From NCBI RefSeq assembly GCF_001625575.1, contig NZ_AUXV01000073.1:269290-333289 (forward strand): a stretch of DNA of 64,000 nt, read 5' to 3'. This document shows, piece after piece, positions 1 through 7,906 of this stretch (position 1 is its first letter; each line of letters starts with the position of its first letter). The translations under genes were made by a program, and so were the position numbers. A model generated the notes under the pieces. That model ran no database searches. It had not been told where the DNA came from and was given only the letters and a program-made list of their open reading frames with translations. Origin of the DNA: Pseudoalteromonas luteoviolacea S2607 (GTDB lineage: Bacteria; Pseudomonadota; Gammaproteobacteria; Enterobacterales; Alteromonadaceae).

Positions 1-663
1 CAAACGGCCTTTAGTGCACAGTAACTCAAAGATGTTTTGCTCTATTGGGCTGATGCTTGCGCCATTTGGCCCATAAAAAGTAATCTCTTCTTTTTTGATC
101 ATGACGCTTGTCAGTAATCCCAATTGTTTCATGGTCGCGAAAAATTGATTAATTACTTGATGCTCATTTTTGCATTGATTGAGTGATTTGAAGAACTGCA
201 TTACCAAACTGTAGTGGGAAGCCTGTTGCATTGAAGAGAGTGCCAGTGTGATCGACTCTTGCTCGCTGGCTTTGAGTTCCACTTGTGATTGAATAAACTC
301 AGAGACCTTCTGTACTTTTGTGACGAGTTCTTTGATTTGAAATGGTTTTGCGATGAAGTCATCAGCACCGACATCAAAAGCGCGTAAACGCATATCTAAA
401 TTATTGTACCCGGACACCAGAAATAAGGCGCAATTACTGGTTAAAATTTCTTTTTTGATTTTCTCGCATGCTGCAAGCCCATCAATACCAGGCATACTTA
501 TATCCATCAAAATGACTTGCGGGCTATAATTCTCAAGAATCTCATAGGCCTCTTGCGCGGATGAGGCTTGCTCACATGAAAAAAAAGGCTTGAGTGCCGC
601 GAGGATCATATCCCTCACTGGTTTTTCATCATCAACTATTAGCACCTTTGCGTTGCCCGACAT
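1..663 (-). CDS. Response regulator with N-terminal receiver domain (3' end beyond window)
   Basis: The reverse strand is open from an ATG at 663 to the left edge of the window, so the C-terminus is missing. The first 120 residues are a CheY-like receiver: an acidic pair at D11-D12 in LIVDDE, the phospho-acceptor D54 in ILMDISMPG, and the conserved lysine in FIAKPF. A helical linker rich in Q, E and S and the beginning of a second domain follow; the second domain shows no DNA-binding motif or GGDEF signature in the visible part. The layout (receiver, helical linker, uncharacterised sensor-like domain) matches the regulator at 29541-30653, so the two are probably paralogues. Output function is unknown. 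The start is supported by the receiver beginning directly after it. The next 228 bases before the following gene show no feature I can name. Confidence 0.85.
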   Translation of the reverse strand, partial: MSGNAKVLIVDDEKPVRDMILAALKPFFSCEQASSAQEAYEILENYSPQVILMDISMPGIDGLAACEKIKKEILTSNCALFLVSGYNNLDMRLRAFDVGADDFIAKPFQIKELVTKVQKVSEFIQSQVELKASEQESITLALSSMQQASHYSLVMQFFKSLNQCKNEHQVINQFFATMKQLGLLTSVMIKKEEITFYGPNGASISPIEQNIFELLCTKGRL

Positions 664-891
664 GATTCTTATACTCCTACTGTGAGCTGGTAAAACTAGG
701 TAAAATGTACCACTCTCAACAGCATAGTGTAGAACGATTATATGCGCTAAAAAAATATGACCTTGGCGAGGGCTATTTATCTATATTCAAGAATAATTTG
801 GTATGATTTTTAGTGAAGGCAAGCTGATTTAGACTTAAAAGCCAAACGCAGCTTGCTGAGTTTTGGAGGGGAAGGGATCAGTTATTACCAA

Positions 892-2436
892 TCAATATGG
901 GAGCTGTCCGCCGTTGTTGATAAAGTTGGCATATTCTTGCCAAAGATCATCAACGCCTCTTCCTAAAATACTTCTAAACGCGGAATCAAATGACCATGTA
1001 TAGTTGCCAAGATCTTTGGCTGCCTTGTTAAACTTGTACAGAAATTCAGGATCATGCGTAACTCTCACATAGTGCAAGAAAAAGCCTGTAGTCGTGTAGC
1101 CACCTAACCATTTTTTTGGATCGGTAACGTTTGGCTGTCTCGTTTTATGAAAACCTTCACCTATTCTTACCGCATCGGCAAGCCCTTCAGTATATGCCCA
1201 AAACGCTTTTCCATCCCCATAGCTGTCATGGGTAAGCGGTGAGTTATTATACCCGTGAGTTACTTCGTGAAAAAGAATGCCATCAATCTCATCTCTTATT
1301 GCTGCGTCGGAGTTGCCGTTGTCTCGATAAAGGTTAGCTAAATGTGTTGTACTGACTACGATGGTCATTTCTCCCGAGCCATCTTCTCCCATTTTGTATG
1401 CGACAAATTCATTGCCCCAGTGATCTTTTGCCCTTAGCTCAAATCTAAGATTTCTAAATCTGTTTGACTCGACAGGATCGCGGTAAAGGATCTGAGCAAC
1501 ATCGACACAACGATTCGCCATATGTCCAGCAGGATCAGATATGATACGTTTGAATAGAATAGAGCCTTGAGTTTGTGGGTCTACGTCCACAAAGTCGACT
1601 TGGGGCTTTTTCCACTGTCCATCTGGCGGCGTTGTGGTTTGCTCTTGGATATTGATGGTATAGCTTGTATTGCTGTACGCGTAGACAGAAACATAAAGAT
1701 CATTGCCCTGCAAGTTACATGATTCAGTTGCAGTAGGAGAGGTACTGCTACAGTCAAACTGTTGTGTTGTTGGTTGAGCACCTGATCGCATATACAAGTC
1801 AGCATCGCCAGAACCGTTGGTGGTTGCGATAACTTTATTCGCAACATTAAATGGACCAAAGTGTTGCCATTGCCGTGCATTTAATGAATTGCTTTGAGTG
1901 ATAGGTAGTTCATCGGGTGGGGTTACGATGCTAGAGCCAAACATTTCAATCTCAGCTAGCTGTAAAATGTTGGCGCCATGGTTTGCCGTTACATTTAAAC
2001 GAACAAATTGAAATGCTTGCGGATTGGATACATTGAATTGTTTGGTTTGATAACGCGCGCCGAACGACTGATTATGGCGGGTATCTAACGTATACCAATT
2101 AACGCCATCAGCAGAGCCTTGCAATTGCCAGTCTTGAGGGTCGCGACTGGGCGCATCATTTGCTGATGTGAGTGTATAGCTGGTAATTCGCTGCGGCTGG
2201 TCGAACTGATAGCTGATCCAGCCTGATGGAGAAAACGTGAGCCATTTGCTGTATTGATCATCATCAAAGGCTTTGGTACGTCCTTCGAAAGTGCCATTTT
2301 CACCAGAGGCGGATATTGCATTTGGGTTTGCTGATGTGAGATCTGTATTAGCATATGCCGAAATTGATAAAGTAGCAGCAATTATGCACGCGAGCTTTGT
2401 GTACTTCAAAGCGTTATTTGTATGTCTTTGATTCAT
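892..2436 (-). CDS. Secreted F5/8C-domain, plant basic-secretory-protein-like metallopeptidase
   Basis: A protein of 514 residues with an N-terminal signal peptide (hydrophobic stretch about residues 14-28, cleavage probably after AYA). Domains in order: a discoidin/F5-8 type C carbohydrate-binding domain (about 40-165), a beta-rich prepeptidase-like domain (about 185-265) with a GSGDADLYM stretch, and a C-terminal domain of the plant basic secretory protein (BSP) family (about 280-510). The BSP domain contains the zinc-binding HEVTH motif with a downstream EGLAD glutamate, as in gluzincin-like peptidases. It is probably exported and hydrolyses proteins outside the cell, perhaps while bound to polysaccharide; this is inferred from family and domains. 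It is monocistronic, and an AAGGT sequence precedes the ATG. The substrate cannot be told from sequence. Confidence 0.85.
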   Translation of the reverse strand: MNQRHTNNALKYTKLACIIAATLSISAYANTDLTSANPNAISASGENGTFEGRTKAFDDDQYSKWLTFSPSGWISYQFDQPQRITSYTLTSANDAPSRDPQDWQLQGSADGVNWYTLDTRHNQSFGARYQTKQFNVSNPQAFQFVRLNVTANHGANILQLAEIEMFGSSIVTPPDELPITQSNSLNARQWQHFGPFNVANKVIATTNGSGDADLYMRSGAQPTTQQFDCSSTSPTATESCNLQGNDLYVSVYAYSNTSYTINIQEQTTTPPDGQWKKPQVDFVDVDPQTQGSILFKRIISDPAGHMANRCVDVAQILYRDPVESNRFRNLRFELRAKDHWGNEFVAYKMGEDGSGEMTIVVSTTHLANLYRDNGNSDAAIRDEIDGILFHEVTHGYNNSPLTHDSYGDGKAFWAYTEGLADAVRIGEGFHKTRQPNVTDPKKWLGGYTTTGFFLHYVRVTHDPEFLYKFNKAAKDLGNYTWSFDSAFRSILGRGVDDLWQEYANFINNGGQLPY

Positions 2437-2853
2437 TTTTACGCAACCTTGTATCGTTCCAAAATTTATTCGAATTAACGTGATGTTCCAATAAGTTCTT
2501 TATCGCTTAACTCATATTTTTTGTGTTGTTGTCACTGTTATTATTTATTGGAACGTTTTAATGATTGGTTGTAAAATGTACTTTGTCAAAGGTTTTTTAC
2601 ATTAGATTAACTGTTTTGCCTGTTTTTGGTCTGATAAATAGTCAGATTATTGGGCTTTTCATCCGTTGTTTTTAGACCTTGCGGTTAAAAAAAGTATTGA
2701 GTAATGATGTATAATATATTGAAAAGTATCGCTATAATTTTTCTATTGGGAAATAGTAACCGTCATTCAAAAAATAAACTATTTTACCGACAAATAGTTT
2801 TAAAAAAGATCTAATGAGTTACTGATAAATACACCTAAGGGGGTCACAGCACA
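2437..2853. other. AT-rich divergent intergenic region
   Basis: This stretch separates the divergent metallopeptidase and acetyltransferase genes. Two TATAAT hexamers (2710-2715 and 2733-2738, plus strand) could be -10 elements, but neither has a recognisable -35 at normal spacing. A 9-bp inverted repeat (2776-2784 with 2792-2800) lies just before the acetyltransferase. No coding potential was seen. Confidence 0.4.
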
Positions 2854-3291
2854 GTGCAGTATTTGGTTGAACAAGGCACGCTAGACGAGCTGTCTGAGAT
2901 AGAACAACAAATTCCTGAATTTGATAATCCTAAATCTAAAGATACGATAGTTGCACGTCTACAAAACCGTCGCTCGTTGCTGTTGGTTGCTAAGGTAGAT
3001 GGAAAGCCTGTAGCGTATAAACTGGGCTACGAGAAATCGACACAGCACTTTTATAGTTGGCTAGGTGCTGTAATACCAGAGTATCGCGGTAGTGGTATCG
3101 CACAATCATTACTGAATGAACAAGAAAGGTGGTGTCTAGAGCAGGGCTATGAATTTATATCTGTGAAGTCCATGAATAAGTTTAAATCTATGCTCATGAT
3201 GCTTTTAAAAAATAATTATCACATTGTGGCTTGCAACCCTGTCAATGGTGGAACAGATAGTAAAATCAAATTTCTAAAGCAGTTCGAGTGA
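2854..3291 (+). CDS. GNAT family N-acetyltransferase
   Basis: A 145-residue protein with the GNAT fold. The acetyl-CoA binding motif A is visible around residues 72-90 (IPEYRGSGIAQSLL, matching R/Q-x-x-G-x-G/A), after a beta strand carrying SWLGAV. Proteins of this size usually acetylate small amines, peptides or protein N-termini with acetyl-CoA in the cytoplasm; the substrate is unknown. It starts with GTG; a purine-rich TAAGGGGGT stretch ends about nine bases upstream and fixes this start. It converges with the exporter gene at 3333-4208. Family assignment is firm, function is not. Confidence 0.8.
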   Translation: MQYLVEQGTLDELSEIEQQIPEFDNPKSKDTIVARLQNRRSLLLVAKVDGKPVAYKLGYEKSTQHFYSWLGAVIPEYRGSGIAQSLLNEQERWCLEQGYEFISVKSMNKFKSMLMMLLKNNYHIVACNPVNGGTDSKIKFLKQFE

Positions 3292-3332
3292 GAGGCCTCA
3301 TGTTTGCTTGTGGCCCCCTCAATTAACAATTA

Positions 3333-4208
3333 TTACTCGTTTTTGAATGTCTGAGTCTTAGAATATTTGGCTTCAAAATATCTATCCAGATACAGAGCAA
3401 AGAAAATAATTGCACTGCCAATAGCCAGTTTCTCTAAACTGGTTTCTCTGTTCCAAATAACCAAGTTGACCAAAATCCCAGCTGGTACCAGCACATTATT
3501 CATGGCTGCCAATGTACCTACTGATACTAAAGTTGCCCCTTTATTCCAAAGGAAATATCCCAGCCCTGATGCAACGAGACCTAAATACAACAGAATCCCC
3601 CATTGCAGCTGGTTGGTAGGAAGCTTGGTGCTATCTCCAAATAGCATAAATCCTGCCCCAGTGACGATTAGGGCACCAATAAAGAAAAAGCCAAAGCTAC
3701 AATGTTGTGATACGGAAGCGTTTTGCAATAGTCGTTTGTAGAGAACTTGGCCAAGCGCAAAGCATAAATTGGCACCTTGTACCAAGCACAAGCCAACCCA
3801 GAAATCCTCGTTGATTTGCTCATAGCGAATAGTGATGGCACCGAGGGTTGCGATAAGTGCGACTAACATATGGTGGACTTGAAAACGCTTGTCCATGCAA
3901 TCGTTAATTAAAGTAATGTAAACGGGTGTCATGACTGTAAAAAGCAGTACTTCGGGCACGCTAAGAAATAAAAAAGAATGGTAGTAAAACCCGTACATTG
4001 CACCGATTTGGATGGCTCCAATTAGCATTAGACGTAATGCCGTTTGTAAAGGAACTTGGCTTATCTTAATAAATGGTAAGAAAATAAGTGTAGCGATTAA
4101 GACACGACTCATAGCTGCAAACCAAGAGTCGACTTGGCCTGCTAAATAGACCCCAATAAGACTGAATGAAAATGCCCAAAGTGCGGTCACAATTGATAAA
4201 TGTAGCAT
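3333..4208 (-). CDS. DMT superfamily (EamA) transporter
   Basis: This 291-residue membrane protein has about ten hydrophobic segments arranged as two EamA repeats (about residues 1-135 and 145-280), the usual size and topology of drug/metabolite exporters such as RhaT- or YdcZ-like proteins. The second repeat shows the typical GLVASGLGYFLWNKG stretch found at the end of EamA helices. It sits in the inner membrane and probably exports an amino acid or other small metabolite; the substrate cannot be inferred. It is convergent with the acetyltransferase upstream in the window and appears monocistronic. Confidence 0.85.
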   Translation of the reverse strand: MLHLSIVTALWAFSFSLIGVYLAGQVDSWFAAMSRVLIATLIFLPFIKISQVPLQTALRLMLIGAIQIGAMYGFYYHSFLFLSVPEVLLFTVMTPVYITLINDCMDKRFQVHHMLVALIATLGAITIRYEQINEDFWVGLCLVQGANLCFALGQVLYKRLLQNASVSQHCSFGFFFIGALIVTGAGFMLFGDSTKLPTNQLQWGILLYLGLVASGLGYFLWNKGATLVSVGTLAAMNNVLVPAGILVNLVIWNRETSLEKLAIGSAIIFFALYLDRYFEAKYSKTQTFKNE

Positions 4209-4362
4209 AGAGATTGACTGAGTTTTTTAGTCATTTTATGCGTAATAAGAAATGAAATCGATAGAAACTTCTCTGAAGGTACTGTATTTAGAGTGCCCCC
4301 TAACTCTATGAATACGTTAATAGTTCGAAAATAACGAAGTAAATGACCGTTATAATATGATT

Positions 4363-4464
4363 TTAATTTACTACCTAATGGTTACAATGAAGTTGTTTTC
4401 ACATTTATCCCTTTCATGATTACCCATGATGTGTTAAAGGCCGCCATTCCCAGGCGGCCTTTTT
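4363..4464 (+). ncRNA. Candidate small RNA of about 100 nt
   Basis: A perfect TATAAT at 4351-4356 predicts a start near 4363, and a strong intrinsic terminator ends at 4464. The only open frame between them is ten codons (ATG at 4387) without a ribosome binding site. A terminator with no gene in front of it suggests a short non-coding transcript. The -35 region is poor, and I recognise no known RNA family. This is an inference from signal placement only. Confidence 0.3.
4436..4464 (+). terminator. Orphan intrinsic terminator
   Basis: A perfect 10-bp stem (AAAGGCCGCC with GGCGGCCTTT), a 7-base loop, and T residues running out of the stem. No annotated gene ends directly upstream on this strand. 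Confidence 0.8.
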
Positions 4465-4778
4465 ATTTCACTTTCTCACATATTGCTAGAAGCAAATTAC
4501 GGGGCGTGACTGGCTTTTATCGTAGCTTAAAATCCATATGCTTAGCTTCATTAGTGGCAAGGCTTATAAGTAGTGTAAGTTTTTTAAGTTACAACACCTG
4601 CTTGCTATCGAGTACTTTGAATGTGCTCTAGGTTTATATCTCGTCAGTTTAACTTTCATTTTGATTTTAATTTGGCTTCGTTCATCTTGGGCTAAACTTG
4701 GTGAGTGCATAGTTCCCAACAATTGTTGTGCATATGTGCACAACCAGCCGTTCACAGTATCTGATTGGGAGAAAAACT

Positions 4779-5342
4779 ATGAATTATATGTTTAAAGTAA
4801 CTGTGCTTTGGTTTGCAGCGGTAATGGCCGGTTGCGCATCGATGGGCGGAGGAGATACAGCCCAAAAACGTTCCGATATCATAAAGATGAAAAATGAAAC
4901 ACTTTCACAGTTATATTCTGAAAAACCAGATACGCGGGCACAACTGAAATCCGCGGTGGGGTATGCGGTATTTTCCAATGCCAATGTCAATTTACTACTC
5001 GTTTCAGCAGGTACAGGGTATGGCGTAGTACATGCAAATAAGACGGGGAATTTTACCTACATGAATATGGCTGAAGGCGGCGTGGGCTTGGGTTTAGGAG
5101 TGAAAGACTATCGACTTATTTTAGTGTTCCATACACAAAAAGCGCTAGATACGTTTATTGAACACGGTTGGACATTTGGTGGCAATGCCGATGCTGCTGC
5201 GAAGGCGTCAGAAAAGGGCGCGTCAGTGCAAGGGGAGCTTTATTATGGCGATATGTCAGTCTATACCATGACAAAGAGTGGCTTAGCATTGCAGGCTACC
5301 ATTAAAGGTACGAAGTTTTGGCCAGATAGCGAATTAAATTAA
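4779..5342 (+). CDS. SYLF (YSC84-like) domain lipoprotein
   Basis: A 187-residue exported lipoprotein. The start at 4779 is chosen because GGGAGA lies seven bases upstream; it gives a lipoprotein signal peptide with the lipobox VMAGC near residue 18. The rest matches the SYLF/DUF500 domain: conserved AVGYAVF, the glycine-rich GTGYGVV and the GGVGLGLG segments, ending with a beta-rich half. In eukaryotes SYLF binds lipids and actin; bacterial versions are envelope lipoproteins of poorly known role, some linked to stress. It appears monocistronic. Confidence 0.82.
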   Translation: MNYMFKVTVLWFAAVMAGCASMGGGDTAQKRSDIIKMKNETLSQLYSEKPDTRAQLKSAVGYAVFSNANVNLLLVSAGTGYGVVHANKTGNFTYMNMAEGGVGLGLGVKDYRLILVFHTQKALDTFIEHGWTFGGNADAAAKASEKGASVQGELYYGDMSVYTMTKSGLALQATIKGTKFWPDSELN

Positions 5343-5483
5343 TCGCTAAATTTAAGGGAAAGAATATACTTTGTATAAGCGCTTATCGAAATTATTTGTG
5401 CACTTAATGAGTTTTTTTAACTTGTTAGGTGCATGAGTATTCGCTATAAACAGAGTTATATATTTAATTATTTTGGGGGCCGT

Positions 5484-6404
5484 ATGTTTAAGGATATTGA
5501 TGACCTCAGTGATAGTTCAGTTTTAATTGTAGAGGACTCCTCACTCACGCAAAAAGTATTGAGTGCCTGCTTGGATGGGTTGTGTAAAGTTGACTGTGTT
5601 TTTTCAGCCGAAGATGCCATTGAACACTGTATAGACAATCCGCCCGACCTTATTTTAATGGATTGGATACTCGAAGGGATGACGGGTTTAGAAGCGTGTA
5701 AAAAGATTCAGGCGATGGATGAGCTGAATGATATTCCAATCATTTTTGTCACATCAAACACCAATGAAAATCAGCAGGAGTTGTGCTGGGATGCAGGTGC
5801 AGTCGACTTTTTAGGTAAGCCAATCGTTGCTAGAACTTTAGTTAATAGAGTTAGAACGCATCTCAAATACAAGAGACAAACGGATATTCTCAAGCAGTAC
5901 TCCTTTTTTGATGGTCTGACAGAAGTATTCAATCGACGCTATTTTGATATGGAATGTCAGAGATTATTTAAACAGAACTTACGCCAGCAGCAGAGTCTGT
6001 CGGTGATCATGCTAGACATTGATTACTTTAAGTTTTTTAATGACCATTACGGTCATCTGCAAGGCGATGACGCGCTAAAAGCCGTGGCAAAAGTTGCTGT
6101 ACAAATGGTAAATAGGCCCCTTGATAGTGTATTTCGGTACGGAGGTGAAGAGTTTGCTGTATTGCTGCCAAATACTGATAGGGAAGGTGCTCAGAAGATC
6201 GCAAATGCCATTGTAGCAGCCATTAAAGGACTCGAAATTCCGCATAGTAAGTCGCGGTTTGATGTTGTGACTGTCAGTGCAGGTGTTGCGGTGGGTAAAT
6301 ATGGCCATTACGACAATGTGGAAGAGTTGATAAAAACTGCGGACAAAGCACTTTACCAAGCTAAAGATAACGGCAGAAACCAATCATTTTTGTTGGATGA
6401 ATAA
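5484..6404 (+). CDS. Diguanylate cyclase response regulator (REC-GGDEF)
   Basis: The protein synthesises cyclic di-GMP from GTP when its receiver is phosphorylated. Starting at 5484 (GGGGG seven bases upstream) it has about 306 residues. The receiver (about 10-125) has LIVEDSS, the phospho-acceptor aspartate in LILMDWILEG and the lysine in FLGKPI. The GGDEF domain (about 140-300) has an intact RYGGEEF active site and, five residues before it, the RPLD inhibitory site for product feedback, so it should be active and feedback-controlled. PleD/WspR-like organisation. No kinase is encoded next to it. An in-frame ATG at 5433 is possible but has no good ribosome binding site. Confidence 0.9.
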   Translation: MFKDIDDLSDSSVLIVEDSSLTQKVLSACLDGLCKVDCVFSAEDAIEHCIDNPPDLILMDWILEGMTGLEACKKIQAMDELNDIPIIFVTSNTNENQQELCWDAGAVDFLGKPIVARTLVNRVRTHLKYKRQTDILKQYSFFDGLTEVFNRRYFDMECQRLFKQNLRQQQSLSVIMLDIDYFKFFNDHYGHLQGDDALKAVAKVAVQMVNRPLDSVFRYGGEEFAVLLPNTDREGAQKIANAIVAAIKGLEIPHSKSRFDVVTVSAGVAVGKYGHYDNVEELIKTADKALYQAKDNGRNQSFLLDE

Positions 6405-6409
6405 CATGA

Positions 6410-6438
6410 ATGTGTGTTCAACTCAGTCGAACACACAT
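6410..6438. terminator. Hairpin between convergent genes
   Basis: A perfect 10-bp inverted repeat (ATGTGTGTTC / GAACACACAT) with a 9-base loop, placed between two convergent stop codons. It has no T tract on either side, so termination strength is uncertain. Confidence 0.5.
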
Positions 6439-6452
6439 CCACCTTGTTAACT

Positions 6453-7706
6453 TTACATATTGAAGAGCAAAGCTGAGACTGCCAACAAGCCTACCGCGAG
6501 TACAAAGTAAGTACTGAGCTTACCTTTGTATTTTTGTAGTGCAGGCACTTTATATATTGCAATAGTTGGCATTACAAATAAGATCAATGCGATCACAGGG
6601 CCGGATATTGCCCCCATCATGTCCAAAATACTCGGATTAATGACCGCGCATACCCAAATAGAAACAAACATAAGTACAACACCTAGCTTGTCCGCGGTTT
6701 TGAGGCTGATGTTTGTTTGCTTAGTTAATAGGCCATTGAAACTTTCTCTCGCGCCTAAAAAGTGGCCTAAAAATGAAGAGGTGATGGCAATAAATGCGAC
6801 TAATGGTCCTAATGTTTCAATAAAGGGGTTGTTGTAAACATTTGCCAAATACGACAGTACTGATACGTTTGCTTGTTTTGCTTCTGCCATTTGTTCTGGC
6901 GTAAGTGAGAAAATACAAGAGAATACAAATAACAATACAAATGCAATTAGCATTAGCGCTGTATTGCGTAAAATGGCTTCTGATTTGATGATGGCTTCTG
7001 ACTTATAATGACGGCGCTGCGTGTTCGCAAAACTCGAAATGGCTGCCGCATGGCTAAATGAAAAAACAATAATTGGAACAGATAGCCAAAGGGTTTCGCT
7101 TAGCGAGCCTATGTCTGGTGCTGTAACCGCTGGGATTTGCCAATTTGGGATAAGGTAAAGTGACAAAAATAGTAGGACACCGACCAGCGGATATACCAAA
7201 ATAGCAAATGCGCGTAGCAATAGCTTCTCGCCACCTAACATGATGGCAATCATACCGGCAACCAATACACCTGAAAGTAAAACTCTTGGCAGAGATTCCA
7301 TTCCCATTTGGTTGACCATAAAGCTGTCTACCGTGTTGGTTAAACCGACACCATAAATAAGCAAAATTGGAAAAATAGAGAAAAAGTAAAGCAGGGAAAT
7401 TAACCGACCACTTGCTGCGCCGAAGTGCTCCTCAACGACATCAGTAAAATCTGAGTCACTGTTTTTGGAAGAAAGCACAAACCTTGCTAGGCCTCTGTGC
7501 GCTAAGTACGTCATTGGAAATGCGAGTACCGCCATAATGAGTAATGGCCAAAATCCACCTATGCCGATGTTGATAGGCAAAAATAATATGCCTGCGCCAA
7601 CAGCGGTGCCAAAGAGGCTAAGCACCCAATTAGTATCATGCTGGGTCCAGCGGGCGTGGCCTTCTGGCATCATGCTACGGGCATCTCCCGCGTGCGAATT
7701 ACTCAT
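6453..7706 (-). CDS. HAAAP-family amino-acid/proton symporter (SdaC/TdcC-like)
   Basis: A 417-residue inner-membrane protein with eleven or so hydrophobic helices. The N-terminal part reads WVLSLFGTAVGAGILFLPI, the hallmark of the hydroxy/aromatic amino acid permease family (SdaC, TdcC, TyrP). The cytoplasmic loop FANTQRRHYK is also typical of the serine/threonine branch. It probably imports serine, threonine or a related amino acid with protons. It is alone in its transcription unit. The exact substrate is inference; the hydroxyproline island lacks its own transporter, but nothing links this gene to it apart from a distance of a few kilobases. Confidence 0.85.
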   Translation of the reverse strand: MSNSHAGDARSMMPEGHARWTQHDTNWVLSLFGTAVGAGILFLPINIGIGGFWPLLIMAVLAFPMTYLAHRGLARFVLSSKNSDSDFTDVVEEHFGAASGRLISLLYFFSIFPILLIYGVGLTNTVDSFMVNQMGMESLPRVLLSGVLVAGMIAIMLGGEKLLLRAFAILVYPLVGVLLFLSLYLIPNWQIPAVTAPDIGSLSETLWLSVPIIVFSFSHAAAISSFANTQRRHYKSEAIIKSEAILRNTALMLIAFVLLFVFSCIFSLTPEQMAEAKQANVSVLSYLANVYNNPFIETLGPLVAFIAITSSFLGHFLGARESFNGLLTKQTNISLKTADKLGVVLMFVSIWVCAVINPSILDMMGAISGPVIALILFVMPTIAIYKVPALQKYKGKLSTYFVLAVGLLAVSALLFNM

Positions 7707-7856
7707 ACTTGTTGTCCTATGTTTTCTTTTTAATCGGGCGGATGATATAGAAATTCACTTAATGATGCATGTTTATTCGGGTTGATTGATTGAAAATTAG
7801 TCTTTTAAGGTGGTTTGTGGTTAATGAGTGTTCACAAAGTGCGTTAAAGGTAGTCG

Positions 7857-7882
7857 AATACGGCTTAGAGTTAAGCCGTATT
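7857..7882. terminator. Hairpin downstream of PhoD-like gene
   Basis: An 11-bp stem (AATACGGCTTA / TAAGCCGTATT) with a 4-base loop, 25 bases beyond the stop codon of the minus-strand phosphatase gene. No T run follows. Confidence 0.45.
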
Positions 7883-7906
7883 TAATGACAATTAAATTGG
7901 TTAAAA

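Larger units (their letters stand above)
4209..4778. other. Intergenic region with candidate small RNA
   Basis: No convincing gene is present. The region carries a consensus -10 box (TATAAT, 4351-4356) and about 80 bases later a perfect intrinsic terminator (4436-4464). The remaining 300 bases before the SYLF lipoprotein gene have only short open frames without ribosome binding sites. Confidence 0.5.

Noticed and set aside
4416..4631. A 71-codon frame starting inside the orphan terminator region
   Set aside because: It runs through the terminator hairpin and has no ribosome binding site.
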